A stretch of DNA of 64,000 nt, from the NCBI RefSeq assembly GCF_015355755.1, contig NZ_JACVEE010000002.1, positions 2,170,001-2,234,000 of the forward strand, given 5' to 3'. A model generated the notes under the pieces. That model saw nothing but the letters and a program-made list of their open reading frames with translations. It was not told the DNA's origin and did no database searches. A program made the translations under genes and the position numbers. Positions 8,404-16,907 of this stretch are shown piece after piece; position 1 is the first letter of the stretch; each line of letters starts with the position of its first letter. This DNA comes from Nocardia sp. XZ_19_385. Lineage in GTDB: Bacteria; Actinomycetota; Actinomycetes; Mycobacteriales; Mycobacteriaceae.

Positions 8404-9795
8404 GTGGGAGCCGGAGCGGCCGCGGCGGTCAGCTCCGGGTTCGCCGCGCGCATCGAGGCCGAACCGATTGCGCGGCAAGGCCCCGCGCCGGACTGGTCGC
8501 GCTTGAGTGCCCGCTTGCACCAGCCGCTCCTGCTCCCGGCCGACAGTGAATACGCAACAGCCAAACAGCTTTTCGATCCGAGATTCGATGGTGCGCACCC
8601 CGCCGCCGTGGTCCGGGCGACGGCCACCGAGGACGTGCGGGCAGCCGTTCTTTTCGCGAACGACCATGATCTGCCGATCGCGGTCCGCGGTGGCGGGCAT
8701 TCCTATGTGGGAGCCTCGGCCGCCGATGACGCGCTGGTCCTCGACCTGCGGCAGCTCGACGACATCACCTATGACAACGGCGTCGCGGTGATCGGCGCGG
8801 GCGCGTCGCTCTACCGGATCCAGGCCGACCTGGCCCGCCACGGTCAGACCCTGCCGCTGGGCACCTGCCCGACGGTGGGCATCGCCGGACTCACCCTCGG
8901 CGGCGGCCTCGGCGTGGAGACGCGGCTGTACGGGTTCACCTGCGACCGGCTCATCGAGGCCACGCTCGTGCTGGCGGATGGATCGGTCGCGAAGGTCTCG
9001 GCCGCGGACCGGCCGGAGCTGTTCTGGGCGCTGCGCGGCGGTGGCGGTGGCCTCGGCGTGCTCACCTCGTTGACCTTCCGCACCTGCCCCGCCGCCCCGA
9101 AAGACATTGTGCGACTGACTTTTCCCGGGGCGGTGGCGCAACAGGTGCTGACCGGTTGGGCGCGCTGGCTGCCCGAGACCGGCCGGACGGCCTGGGCCTC
9201 GGTCGAAGTGAGCGCGGACGGCACCGGCGCGGTCGACTGTGCGGTGCTGCTGGTCTGCGCCGCTGGCACCGGCACCACGACGGCGGCGCGGCTGGCCGGA
9301 ATCGTGGGGGCCGCGCCCGTCGGCACGCACCACCGGACCCTCGGTCATCTCGACGCGGTCCTGAGTCTCGCCGGCGGGCAGTCCGATATGCCCCGCACGA
9401 GCACGGTGGCGGGATCCGATGTGGTCGCGGAATTCTCGCCCGCCCTCGCGGACGCGGTGGTCGAAGCCGTCGCCGCTCGTTCGAGCGCGGGCGGTCGGGG
9501 CATGGTGCTGGTGGATCCGCTCGACGGCGCCGTGCGTGATCTGCTTCCCGACGCCACCGCGTGCCCGTGGCGCGACCACAGCGCGGTCCTGCAATGGATT
9601 GCCACGGATGCCCTCGACGATGGGGCAGCGTGGATCGACCGAGCACACCGGTTGGTAGCCCCTCATTCGGCAGGCGGCTACGTCAACTACCTCGAACCGG
9701 CACAGCCCGCCGACCGCTACTTCGCCGCGAACACGAACCGTTTGACCGAGATCCGCTCGGCTGTGGATCCGCACGGCCGCATGTCGGTCCGATGA
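8404..9795 (+). CDS. FAD-binding oxidoreductase (berberine bridge enzyme-like), start uncertain
   Basis: PCMH-type flavoprotein oxidase of at least 463 residues. The RGGGHSYVGAS segment holds the His that carries 8-alpha-histidyl FAD in the family, and GTCPTVGIAGLTLGGGLG holds the matching 6-S-cysteinyl Cys, so bicovalent FAD is likely. A C-terminal BBE-like motif (GGYVNYLEP) is present. GTG 8404 is the first standard start, yet in-frame codons upstream read ISRQLSRAAFLRAA, which looks like a Tat signal (the second Arg of the pair replaced by Ala). The real N-terminus may therefore be longer or damaged. Substrate unknown. Confidence 0.85.
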   Translation: MGAGAAAAVSSGFAARIEAEPIARQGPAPDWSRLSARLHQPLLLPADSEYATAKQLFDPRFDGAHPAAVVRATATEDVRAAVLFANDHDLPIAVRGGGHSYVGASAADDALVLDLRQLDDITYDNGVAVIGAGASLYRIQADLARHGQTLPLGTCPTVGIAGLTLGGGLGVETRLYGFTCDRLIEATLVLADGSVAKVSAADRPELFWALRGGGGGLGVLTSLTFRTCPAAPKDIVRLTFPGAVAQQVLTGWARWLPETGRTAWASVEVSADGTGAVDCAVLLVCAAGTGTTTAARLAGIVGAAPVGTHHRTLGHLDAVLSLAGGQSDMPRTSTVAGSDVVAEFSPALADAVVEAVAARSSAGGRGMVLVDPLDGAVRDLLPDATACPWRDHSAVLQWIATDALDDGAAWIDRAHRLVAPHSAGGYVNYLEPAQPADRYFAANTNRLTEIRSAVDPHGRMSVR

Positions 9796-9811
9796 GACCC
9801 AGAAAACAGTC

Positions 9812-9892
9812 CGGGCACCCGTGCACCGAAAAGCGGTGGGCGGGTGCCCGATTCCGTTCGACCCGGCGCTGGGGTTCGAGCCCAGCGCCGGG
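9812..9892. terminator. Tandem bidirectional terminator hairpins
   Basis: Two stems lie between convergent genes. CGGGCACCCG (9812-9821) pairs with CGGGTGCCCG (9841-9850), and a perfect 12-bp stem CCCGGCGCTGGG (9862-9873) pairs with 9881-9892. Both are placed to end transcription of the FAD oxidase and icd. Confidence 0.7.
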
Positions 9893-9931
9893 GTGACGGA
9901 CGAGCGTCTCAGCTCGGCCCGGCGATAATTC

Positions 9932-11155
9932 TCAGCTACGCAGTGCGCGAGCCAGGTTGACGTCCAGCGCGCCGAGGAACTCCTCGGTGCTCAGGTAGCC
10001 CTGGTCCCCGCCGACGAGCGCCGCGAGGTCCTTGGTCATCTGGCCGCCTTCGACGGTCTTGATGACGACGTCCTCGAGTGCCTGCGCGAAGCCGATCACC
10101 TCGGGGGTGTTGTCCAGCTTGCCGCGGTGTTCGAGGCCGCGGGTCCAGGCGAAGATCGACGCGATCGGGTTGGTCGAGGTCGGCTTGCCCTGCTGGTGCT
10201 GACGGTAGTGCCGGGTGACGGTGCCGTGTGCGGCCTCCGCCTCGCAGGTCTTGCCGTCCGGAGTGAGCAGCACCGAGGTCATCAGGCCGAGCGAGCCGAA
10301 GCCCTGGGCCACGGTGTCGGACTGCACGTCGCCGTCGTAGTTCTTGCAGGCCCAGACGTAGCCGCCCTCCCACTTCATGGAGGAGGCGACCATGTCGTCG
10401 ATGAGGCGGTGCTCGTAGGTGAGCCCGGCCGCGTCGAACTGGGTCTTGAACTCGCTGTCGAAGATCTCCTGGAAGGTGTCCTTGAACATGCCGTCGTAGG
10501 CCTTCAGGATGGTGTTCTTCGTGGAGAGGTACACCGGGTAGTTCTGCTGCAGGCCGTAGTTGAACGAGGCCCGCGCGAAGTCGACGATCGACTGCTTGAA
10601 GTTGTACATGCCCATGACGACGCCGCCGTCCTCGGGCATCTTCACGACCTCGTGCACGATCGGCTCGCTGCCGTCCTCCGGGGTGAAGGTCAGCGTGACG
10701 GTGCCGGCCTGGTGCACCTTGAAGTCGGTGGCGCGGTACTGGTCACCGAAGGCGTGACGGCCGATGATGATCGGCTTCGTCCAGCCGGGTACCAGCCGGG
10801 GCACGTTGGAAATGATGATCGGGGCCCGGAAAATGGTGCCGCCGAGGATGTTGCGGATGGTGCCGTTGGGCGACCGCCACATCTTCTTCAGCCCGAATTC
10901 CTCGACGCGCGCCTCGTCAGGGGTGATGGTCGCGCACTTCACGCCGACGCCGTGCTGCTTGATGGCGTTGGCGGCGTCGATGGTGACCTGGTCGTCTGTC
11001 TTGTCCCGGTACTCGATGCCCAGGTCGTAGTACTCGAGGTTCACGTCGAGATACGGATGGATCAGCTTGTCCTTGATGAACTGCCAGATGATCCGGGTCA
11101 TCTCGTCGCCGTCGAGTTCTACGACGGTGCCTTCAACCTTGATCTTTTTGGACAT
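9932..11155 (-). CDS. icd: NADP-dependent isocitrate dehydrogenase (Icd1 type)
   Basis: Oxidatively decarboxylates isocitrate to 2-oxoglutarate with NADPH formation in the TCA cycle. The protein has 407 residues and the dimeric, eukaryote-like form ([20 protein letters not shown] start; [20 protein letters not shown] substrate-binding segment; [17 protein letters not shown] metal-binding Asp region; [13 protein letters not shown]). The ATG at 11155 is chosen because AGGAGGA precedes it by 10 nt and it gives the normal MSKKIKV start; the frame stays open 18 codons further upstream. It is convergent with the FAD oxidase and stands alone. Confidence 0.96.
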   Translation of the reverse strand: MSKKIKVEGTVVELDGDEMTRIIWQFIKDKLIHPYLDVNLEYYDLGIEYRDKTDDQVTIDAANAIKQHGVGVKCATITPDEARVEEFGLKKMWRSPNGTIRNILGGTIFRAPIIISNVPRLVPGWTKPIIIGRHAFGDQYRATDFKVHQAGTVTLTFTPEDGSEPIVHEVVKMPEDGGVVMGMYNFKQSIVDFARASFNYGLQQNYPVYLSTKNTILKAYDGMFKDTFQEIFDSEFKTQFDAAGLTYEHRLIDDMVASSMKWEGGYVWACKNYDGDVQSDTVAQGFGSLGLMTSVLLTPDGKTCEAEAAHGTVTRHYRQHQQGKPTSTNPIASIFAWTRGLEHRGKLDNTPEVIGFAQALEDVVIKTVEGGQMTKDLAALVGGDQGYLSTEEFLGALDVNLARALRS

Positions 11156-11393
11156 AGTTCTGCGGGTCCTCCTAAGGATGGTGCCCTCATTGCACGGCCA
11201 GGCGAACACGCTTGTGAGCGGACCCCAGCTGTTCCAACAGACAACGTATATGCCCCGCGTGGTCGGCGAGGCATGTGGTCAAACAAGACAAGCGTACTGC
11301 TGCTAACGAACTCACCGCGCGCCAGTACCCCTGAGTGAGAATGGTGACGAAAGTTACTCATTAGTACTTTTGTCCATTATTTGAGAAAGACAA

Positions 11394-11430
11394 GGTCCGT
11401 GTATCGCGAGTCGCTCGCGATACACGGACC
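11394..11430 (-). terminator. Strong intrinsic terminator of the MFS gene
   Basis: A perfect 17-bp stem (11394-11410 with 11414-11430) has a 3-nt loop. Read on the minus strand it follows the MFS stop by 11 nt and is followed by a T-rich run (TTGTCTTTCTC). The rest of 11156-11441 shows no gene. Confidence 0.85.
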
Positions 11431-11441
11431 GTTTACCCGAA

Positions 11442-12935
11442 TCAGACTCCGACGGGGATTTTCACTTCGTCTTCGGCGCCCTCGATCAGGTTCTCCGGCT
11501 TGTCCCGGATCATCAGCGCGATGATCGGAATGGCCAGCGCGAAGAAGCCCGCACCGACATAGAAGGCGACGTCGTAGGAGTGGATGGACGCCCGGGCGAC
11601 CAAGTTGTCGATACCGGGGTTTTCGGCGACGTAGTCCTTGGCCGCCTGCACCGAGATCGTGGTGAGCAAGGCGGTGCCGACCGCGCCACCGATCTGCTGG
11701 GCCGCGTTCAGCAGTGCGCTGGCCACGCCCGAGTCCTCTTCGTCCACCTGGTGCAGTGCGACGGCCTGCATGCCGACGAACAGCGGACCCATGCCGAGCG
11801 CGATCAGGAACTGAGCGGGCAGCACACTGGTGGCGAAGCTGTCGCCGAAGCTGAGCTGGGCCAGCAACACCAGTCCGATCACACCCAGCGCGGCGCCGAC
11901 GATCATCAGCGGACGCGGGCCGAACTTCGGCAGCAGCGCGCTGGTGACGCCCGCGGAGATGGCGATACCGGCCGGGAACGCCAGGAATGCGACACCCGCC
12001 TTCAGCGGCGTGTAACCGAGCACGTTCTGCAAGTAGAAGCTCAGGAACAGGAACATCGCGAACATCGCGATCGGGATCAGCAGCGCGGCCAGCAGTGCGC
12101 CGCCCCGGTTGATCTCACCGGGAATGCGCAGCGGCAGCAGCGGATTCGCGGTCCGCGATTCGATGAAGACGAACGCGGCGAGCAGTGCGACACCGGCGAC
12201 GATCAAGCCGATGGTGCTGCCGTCGGTCCAGCCGTGCTCGGCGGCGCGGCTGAAGCCGTAGACGATGCCGATCAGGCCCAGGGTGACGGTGATCGCGCCG
12301 GGCACGTCGTAACCGCCGGTGCGGGGCAGCGGCACGTCCTTCAGCACGAAGGCGAACGCGCCGACCAGGGCGAGGATCGCGATCGGGGTGTTGACCAGCA
12401 GCGTCCAGCGCCACGAGGCGTATTCGGTGAGCGCGCCACCGGCGATCAGGCCGATGGCCGCGCCGCCCGCCGAGATGCCGGCGAACACCGCGAACGCGCG
12501 GGCGCGCTCCTTGGTCTCGGTGAACGTCACCGACAGCAGCGACAGCGCCGCAGGGGCGAGCAGTGCGGCGAACGCGCCCTGCAGGCCACGGCCCGCGAAC
12601 AGCTGTGCGCCGTTCTGGGCGAGACCGGCCAGCGCGGAGGCGGCGGCGAAGCCGATCAGGCCGATCATGAAGATCTTGCGCCGCCCCAGGTAGTCGGCGA
12701 GGCGTCCGCCGAGCAACAGCAGGCCGCCGAAGATCAGCGTGTAGGCGGTGAGCACCCACTGGGTGTTGCCGTCGCTGATGTCCAGATCACGTTGTGCGAA
12801 GGGCAGCGCGATGGTGACGATGGTGGCGTCCAGCACCACCATCAGCTGGGCCAAGGCGATCACGCCGAGCGCCCACCACCGGGCCGAGCCGCTTTGTTTT
12901 TCAAGAACATCCGCCGCTGGCGCAGTTCGGGTCAC
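11442..12935 (-). CDS. DHA2 family multidrug MFS transporter (EmrB/QacA-like)
   Basis: A 497-residue proton-coupled drug efflux pump with about 14 transmembrane segments. The N-terminal ALAQLMVVLDATIVTIALP and the loop GGRLADYLGRRKIF (motif A) are typical of the DHA2 family. The GTG start at 12935 has GGGAGAA upstream. It is divergent from a TetR gene at 13086, with three CGACAT half-sites between them, so it is very likely repressed by that regulator. Substrate not predictable. Confidence 0.93.
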   Translation of the reverse strand: MTRTAPAADVLEKQSGSARWWALGVIALAQLMVVLDATIVTIALPFAQRDLDISDGNTQWVLTAYTLIFGGLLLLGGRLADYLGRRKIFMIGLIGFAAASALAGLAQNGAQLFAGRGLQGAFAALLAPAALSLLSVTFTETKERARAFAVFAGISAGGAAIGLIAGGALTEYASWRWTLLVNTPIAILALVGAFAFVLKDVPLPRTGGYDVPGAITVTLGLIGIVYGFSRAAEHGWTDGSTIGLIVAGVALLAAFVFIESRTANPLLPLRIPGEINRGGALLAALLIPIAMFAMFLFLSFYLQNVLGYTPLKAGVAFLAFPAGIAISAGVTSALLPKFGPRPLMIVGAALGVIGLVLLAQLSFGDSFATSVLPAQFLIALGMGPLFVGMQAVALHQVDEEDSGVASALLNAAQQIGGAVGTALLTTISVQAAKDYVAENPGIDNLVARASIHSYDVAFYVGAGFFALAIPIIALMIRDKPENLIEGAEDEVKIPVGV

Positions 12936-12994
12936 GGGTTTTCTCCCTCATCTGGGACGAGCTGTTTCAGAAGTACGCAGACGATCCTGGCACT

Positions 12995-13041
12995 GTGCGA
13001 CATTTGGCGTCAAGGGAAAAATGTCGTAGTGCGACATTTGA
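12995..13041. promoter_or_regulatory. TetR operator region between MFS pump and its regulator
   Basis: AAATGTCG (13019-13026) and CGACATTT (13032-13039) form a perfect inverted repeat with a 5-nt spacer. A third half-site occurs at 12998-13005, within a direct repeat of GTGCGACATTTG (12995-13006 and 13030-13041). A TANNNT box (TATGGT, 13074-13079) lies 6 nt before the TetR ATG. Confidence 0.7.
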
Positions 13042-13085
13042 CTCATTCGGCCAAGTGGCGGAATGAGCTGCGTTATGGTGGCGAC

Positions 13086-13790
13086 ATGCTCGACGACTCA
13101 TCGACCGGCCCCACCGCCGATCCCGAACCAGCGCCGGGTGCCAAGGCGCCGGCCGCCGGATTGCGGGAGCGCAAGAAGCAGCAAACCCGGTCGCGGATCA
13201 TCGAAATAGCGCTCGATCTATGCGATGAGCAGGGCTTCGAGGCGACGACCGTGGAACAGATCGCGAACGCCGCCGATGTCTCGCCGCGCACCGTGAACCG
13301 GTACTTCGAGATCAAAGAGGACATCGTCCTGGGCCCGGTCGAGGATTTCGGGCAGGCCATCGCGGGACTGCTGCGGGCCCGGCCGAGCATCGACAACCCG
13401 CTGCAGGCGATGTGTGACGCCTATCTGCACATGGTCGACCTGGCCGCGGGCAACGACGCCGATGAGCTCATCTCCTTCCGCCGGTTCCAGAAGATGCAGC
13501 GGATCGTGCGCAGCAGCCCGGCGGTCAACGCGCGCGCGATGGAATTCGGCGACCGCAAGGGCGAAGCCGTCACCGCGGCGCTGGCCGAACGGCTCGGGGT
13601 GGAATCCGATTCACTCAAAGTGCGTTTGGCCGTCGCGACCTGGCAGATGATGTGTCACATCGCCTTCGACGCCGACCCGGACCTGATCCTGACCGGTGAT
13701 CCCCAGACCGCGGCGTGTGCCACCCGGACGATCGTGCTCCGCGCGTTCGACGAGCTCCGCGCGCTGTGTAGCGCCCCGCTGTCCAAGTAG
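13086..13790 (+). CDS. TetR family transcriptional regulator
   Basis: A 234-residue repressor. The helix-turn-helix region spans about residues 35-80 (TRSRIIEIALDLCDEQGFEATTVEQIA and DVSPRTVNRYFEIKEDIV). The C-terminal ligand domain contains a TetR_C-type helix bundle. The ATG at 13086 is 6 nt from a TATGGT -10 box, so the transcript is probably leaderless. Divergent orientation and the shared operator make it the likely regulator of both itself and the DHA2 pump. Confidence 0.92.
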   Translation: MLDDSSTGPTADPEPAPGAKAPAAGLRERKKQQTRSRIIEIALDLCDEQGFEATTVEQIANAADVSPRTVNRYFEIKEDIVLGPVEDFGQAIAGLLRARPSIDNPLQAMCDAYLHMVDLAAGNDADELISFRRFQKMQRIVRSSPAVNARAMEFGDRKGEAVTAALAERLGVESDSLKVRLAVATWQMMCHIAFDADPDLILTGDPQTAACATRTIVLRAFDELRALCSAPLSK

Positions 13791-13897
13791 TTCCCACGCT
13801 GTGTCGTCCCGGCGGTTTCCGACCGGGACCAGCGGTGCTCGCGTGATCTTGTCGACGTGATTTCTACCGTCGACCGACCGCCAGCTACCATGTTCCT

Positions 13898-14008
13898 CAG
13901 GTCATGAGTGCCAGCGCGAAGCCCCGGCTCGCTGGTCGGCAACCCTCCAGCAGCGGTGGGGTGCTCCGGGTGATGACCTGGCTCTCGAAAGACGGGAGCA
14001 AGCGCGCT
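13898..14008 (+). promoter_or_regulatory. SAM-IV riboswitch
   Basis: S-adenosylmethionine-sensing leader of the actinobacterial SAM-IV class. P1 pairs CAGGTCAT (13898-13905) with ATGACCTG (13973-13980). P2 pairs CCAGCG (13911-13916) with CGCTGG (13930-13935). The core keeps GCCCCGGCT, GGCAACCCTCC and GGTGGGGTGC. A 3' hairpin (13981-13999) follows P1, as expected for this class. It precedes an AGGAGG at 14013-14018 and metX, so SAM binding most likely lowers translation or transcription of metX. The stretch 13791-13897 holds the promoter but no clear elements. Confidence 0.92.
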
Positions 14009-14026
14009 GTTCAGGAGGTCCTCATC

Positions 14027-14062
14027 ATGTGTGCAACCCATGTGATCGGTCAGACGGCGTGA
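14027..14062 (+). CDS. 11-residue upstream ORF overlapping the metX start
   Basis: ATG at 14027 opens a short ORF ([11 protein letters not shown]) ending in TGA at 14060-14062. It has the best RBS of the region, AGGAGG 8 nt upstream. Its stop overlaps the metX GTG start as GTGA, so ribosomes ending here could re-initiate on metX. The second codon is Cys, which would let cysteine supply affect translation; this is inference. It has not been shown that the peptide is made. Confidence 0.55.
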   Translation: MCATHVIGQTA

Positions 14063-15195
14063 CCGTGCAGACCGAACCGAACACCCGACGCCTGTTACCC
14101 GCCCCGGACGGCCGGCTCGGCCTGATCCCGATCGGCGATGTGCGCCTGGAGAACGGGGCTGTGGTCCCGGACGTCCAGCTCGCGGTGCAACGCTGGGGCG
14201 AACTCTCGCCCACCCTCGACAACGTGGTGCTGGTCGAGCATGCCTTGACCGGCGACTCGCACGTGATCGGCGCCCCCGACAATCTGCACCAGCTGCCCGG
14301 CTGGTGGGACGGCATGGTCGGCCCCGGCGCGCCGATCGACACCGACGAATGGTGCGTCATCGCCACCAACGTGCTCGGCGGCTGCAAGGGCAGCACCGGC
14401 CCGGCTACCTTGGCGCCGGACGGAAAGCCATGGGGCGCACGTTTTCCCGAGATCTCGATCCGCGATCAGGTGACCGCGGAGATCGCCCTGATGGATCTGC
14501 TCGGCATCGACCGGCTGGCCGCGGTCGTCGGCGGTTCGATGGGCGGCATGCGCGTCCTGGAATGGATGGTCGGCGCCCCCGAGCGGGTGGCCGCCGCGCT
14601 GGTGCTCGCGGTCGGCGCGCGCGCCACCGCCGATCAGATCGGCACCCAGACCACCCAGATCGCCGCCATCAAGGCCGATCCGGATTGGCAGGGCGGCAAC
14701 TATCACGGCACCGATCGCGCGCCGATGACCGGCATGGGGCTGGCGCGGCGCATCGCGCACCTGACCTACCGCACCGAAGGCGAACTGGATCACCGCTTCG
14801 AGAACCACGCCCAGGGCGCCGAGGATCCGTGGCGCGGCGGCCGCTACGCGGTCCAGAGCTACCTGGAGCATCAGGCCGAAAAGCTGTGCGGCCGTTTCGA
14901 TCCCGCCACCTATGTGCTGCTCACCGAGGCGATGAACCGGCACGATGTCGGCCGCGGGCGCGGCGGTGTCGAGGCCGCGCTGGCCGCGACTCCGGTGCCG
15001 TGTGTGGTCGGCGGCGTCGACTCCGATCGGCTCTACCCGCTGCGCACCCAGCAGGAACTCGCCGACCTGCTGCCCGGCTGTGCCCGGCTCGAGGTCGTGC
15101 ACTCGCGCGACGGCCACGACGGGTTCCTCACCGAGGCGGCGGCGGTATCCAAGCTGCTCATCGAGACCATGCGACTGGCGCGAGAGAACCGGTAG
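14059..15195 (+). CDS. metX: Homoserine O-acetyltransferase
   Basis: Transfers an acetyl group from acetyl-CoA to homoserine, the first committed step of methionine synthesis by direct sulfhydrylation. The 378-residue alpha/beta-hydrolase-fold protein has its nucleophile in GGSMGGMR (Ser160), the oxyanion region HALTGDSH and a late GHDGFL that supplies the catalytic His. GTG at 14059 is preferred over GTG at 14029, which has no RBS of its own and would add ten non-conserved residues. It is controlled by the SAM-IV riboswitch and coupled to the short upstream ORF. No O-acetylhomoserine sulfhydrylase gene is adjacent. Confidence 0.95.
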   Translation: MTVQTEPNTRRLLPAPDGRLGLIPIGDVRLENGAVVPDVQLAVQRWGELSPTLDNVVLVEHALTGDSHVIGAPDNLHQLPGWWDGMVGPGAPIDTDEWCVIATNVLGGCKGSTGPATLAPDGKPWGARFPEISIRDQVTAEIALMDLLGIDRLAAVVGGSMGGMRVLEWMVGAPERVAAALVLAVGARATADQIGTQTTQIAAIKADPDWQGGNYHGTDRAPMTGMGLARRIAHLTYRTEGELDHRFENHAQGAEDPWRGGRYAVQSYLEHQAEKLCGRFDPATYVLLTEAMNRHDVGRGRGGVEAALAATPVPCVVGGVDSDRLYPLRTQQELADLLPGCARLEVVHSRDGHDGFLTEAAAVSKLLIETMRLARENR

Positions 15196-15196
15196 C

Positions 15197-15511
15197 TCAA
15201 GACGTTTCGAGGGCGCTCCACGGACCTGCGGCCCAGCCGTCGGGTTCGTGTAGCGGTGTACTGCGCCATACGGGTGTCGCCGCGCCGTTGGTGAAGCGGT
15301 CTTTGTAGGAGTCGGCGCGGGTGGCGATCAAGTAGTAGCCCGCGAAATCCGCCTGGGGGACAGGCAGATACGCGCATACCAGGCCGGCTGCCATCGATAG
15401 GTCCCGGGCGCTGGCCGTCCCGACCGGCGCCTCGCCGTCGCCGCAGATGAAGGCGGCGACTGTCCACAACGGGAACAAGCCGCAGTCGATGCCATCGAAC
15501 TTGCCTGGCAT
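15197..15511 (-). CDS. Hypothetical protein
   Basis: A 104-residue protein I do not recognise. It has no signal peptide or membrane helix and is rich in Gly, Ala and aromatic residues (PGKFDGIDCGLFPLWTVAAF start, a TADSYKDRF-like centre, a Trp-rich end). GGGAG precedes the ATG by 6 nt on the minus strand. It is convergent with metX, with one nucleotide between the stops. It may be a small actinobacterial orphan protein. The 129 nt upstream to the HxlR stop show nothing clear. Confidence 0.55.
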   Translation of the reverse strand: MPGKFDGIDCGLFPLWTVAAFICGDGEAPVGTASARDLSMAAGLVCAYLPVPQADFAGYYLIATRADSYKDRFTNGAATPVWRSTPLHEPDGWAAGPWSALETS

Positions 15512-15640
15512 GCCGTCTCCCTACGCTGGGTCGGTGCATCGGACCGGCCGCCGAGGTCTGGGACGGCACCTTATTAGGCTATGGCTCGACTTTACGCCGG
15601 GTGGTCGCCGCAGCGATGCCTCTGAACTGACCTTCCATGG

Positions 15641-15949
15641 TCATTTCGCTGCCTCGCGCCGCGCTTGCTCGATCCGGTTGATATTGGTTTCGATCCACTC
15701 GCGCAGTGCCGCGATGGGAGTGCGCAGGCTGTGGCCGAGTTCGGTGCGGATGTACTCCACGCGCGGCGGCACGGTGGGATGCACTGTGCGTGAGACGAAT
15801 CCGTCGCACTCCAGTTGGCGGAGGGTTTGCGTCAGCATCTTCTCGGAGACGCCTTCGACGCGGCGTCGCAGATCGGTATGGCGCAGGGTGCCGTCGGCGA
15901 GCGCGTCCACGATGAGCACGGTCCATTTGCCCGCGACGCGGTCGAGCAC
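15641..15949 (-). CDS. HxlR family winged-helix regulator, start codon possibly lost
   Basis: A MarR-like winged-helix repressor of the HxlR class, at least 102 residues: VAGKWTVLIVDALADG, RHTDLRRRVEGVSEKMLTQ and the wing YIRTELGHSL. The family Cys-Pro motif (ECPTRQVLDRVAGKW) is encoded in frame but upstream of the GTG at 15949, the first standard start. The complete N-terminus would begin at an ATA codon (15988-15986, then PQQNSAECPT). Either a rare start is used or the start has mutated. It lies 43 nt after the DUF3017 gene on the same strand. Confidence 0.75.
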   Translation of the reverse strand: MLDRVAGKWTVLIVDALADGTLRHTDLRRRVEGVSEKMLTQTLRQLECDGFVSRTVHPTVPPRVEYIRTELGHSLRTPIAALREWIETNINRIEQARREAAK

Positions 15950-15992
15950 TTGACGCGTGGGGCATTCGGCGGAGTTCTGTTGCGGTATACCC

Positions 15993-16352
15993 CTATTGCA
16001 CGCCGAGGGTCTTGATGGTGGCGGCGATGAAGAGGATGGCCGTGCCGAGCAGTGTCAGGGCGGCGACGTCGAAAGGCTTGCTGCGCACCGCGAGCAAGCC
16101 GACCCGCGGCGTCGGGAGGGCCAGGCGCAGGGCCGCGGCGAGCAGGGTTGCGCCGCCGAAGAAGAAGGCGCCACGGCGCCAGCGATCCCAGGCCACGAAC
16201 ACCACGGCCACGACGATGACCACGGCCACCAGCACCATGGGCAGGTGCACACGCAGGAATTGCGCGCCCGCTGTGTTCACCCGCCCCGTCGGCTGCGCCT
16301 CCTGCCATCCCCCAGGGCCCGGGTGCCGTTCGGCGGAGTCGTCGTCGCTCAC
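15993..16352 (-). CDS. DUF3017 family membrane protein
   Basis: A 119-residue actinobacterial inner-membrane protein with three hydrophobic helices (about 43-63, 70-90 and 98-117), separated by the conserved WDRWRRGAFFFGGATLLAAALRL and GLLAVRSKPFDV segments typical of DUF3017. The function is unknown. The GTG at 16352 begins a polar N-terminus (SDDDSAERHPG); an open frame continues upstream into the RidA gene and is disregarded. It lies 23 nt after ridA and is probably co-transcribed with it. Confidence 0.82.
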   Translation of the reverse strand: MSDDDSAERHPGPGGWQEAQPTGRVNTAGAQFLRVHLPMVLVAVVIVVAVVFVAWDRWRRGAFFFGGATLLAAALRLALPTPRVGLLAVRSKPFDVAALTLLGTAILFIAATIKTLGVQ

Positions 16353-16375
16353 GTCAGCGATTCTTGCAGACGTGT

Positions 16376-16780
16376 CTAATCCAACACTGCGACGCCTTCG
16401 ATCTCGATGAGATGCTCGGGCGTGAACAGTGCGGCCACGCCGACCAGTGTGACGGCGGTTTCCGGGAACTCGTAGTGCTCCCGGGCCGCCGCGCCCGCCG
16501 CGCCGAGCGCTTCGAACTTCGACGGATCCCAATCCACGACATAGAACCGGACGCTCACCAGATCGGAGGCTTTGCCGCCCGCCGCCTCGAGCGCACGCCC
16601 GAGGTTGATCAGGGCCTGCGTGGTCTGCGCGGCCAGCCCGCCCGGCACCACCTGACCGGAGGCGTCGACGCCGACCTGCCCGGACAGATGCACGATGCGG
16701 CTGCCCGTGGCGACCGTCGCGTGCGCGAAACCTGGTGCGGGCGGCTCGGATCCGGCCGGATTGTGTGCGGTGCTCGGCAT
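16376..16780 (-). CDS. RidA family (YjgF/UK114) protein
   Basis: A 134-residue RidA-like protein. Archetypal members hydrolyse reactive enamine/imine intermediates of amino acid metabolism. The pattern LSGQVGVDASGQVV and TTQALINLGRALEAAGG, VRFYVVD, and the C-terminal LIEIEGVAVLD is typical. The Arg that marks active RidA enzymes (Arg105 in E. coli) is not clearly visible, so it may belong to another subgroup. A TAGGCT -10 box (16788-16793) stands 7 nt before the ATG, indicating a leaderless start. DUF3017 follows. Confidence 0.88.
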   Translation of the reverse strand: MPSTAHNPAGSEPPAPGFAHATVATGSRIVHLSGQVGVDASGQVVPGGLAAQTTQALINLGRALEAAGGKASDLVSVRFYVVDWDPSKFEALGAAGAAAREHYEFPETAVTLVGVAALFTPEHLIEIEGVAVLD

Positions 16781-16787
16781 GGGATGC

Positions 16788-16793
16788 AGCCTA
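16788..16793 (-). promoter_or_regulatory. -10 box of a probable leaderless promoter (ridA)
   Basis: TAGGCT on the minus strand ends 7 nt before the ATG at 16780. No RBS is present in the gap. Confidence 0.5.
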
Positions 16794-16907
16794 TCCGGTC
16801 CCAGGGTGTGTGCGGTACGACAACCGCCGCCGCACCGAAAGGGCTACTACCGCGCGTAGTTCAGGCGTACGGTGAGAAGACGAAACCAGTACAGGGGGTA
16901 TGGATCA

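Noticed and set aside
14029..14058. metX start at GTG 14029
   Set aside because: It would add ten unconserved residues, lies within the short uORF region and is only 10 nt from the AGGAGG that better serves ATG 14027.
15981..15995. GGTATACCCCTATTG near the HxlR start, similar to half of a CsoR site
   Set aside because: Only one half-site is present and it overlaps coding sequence of the DUF3017 gene end; insufficient for a metal operator.
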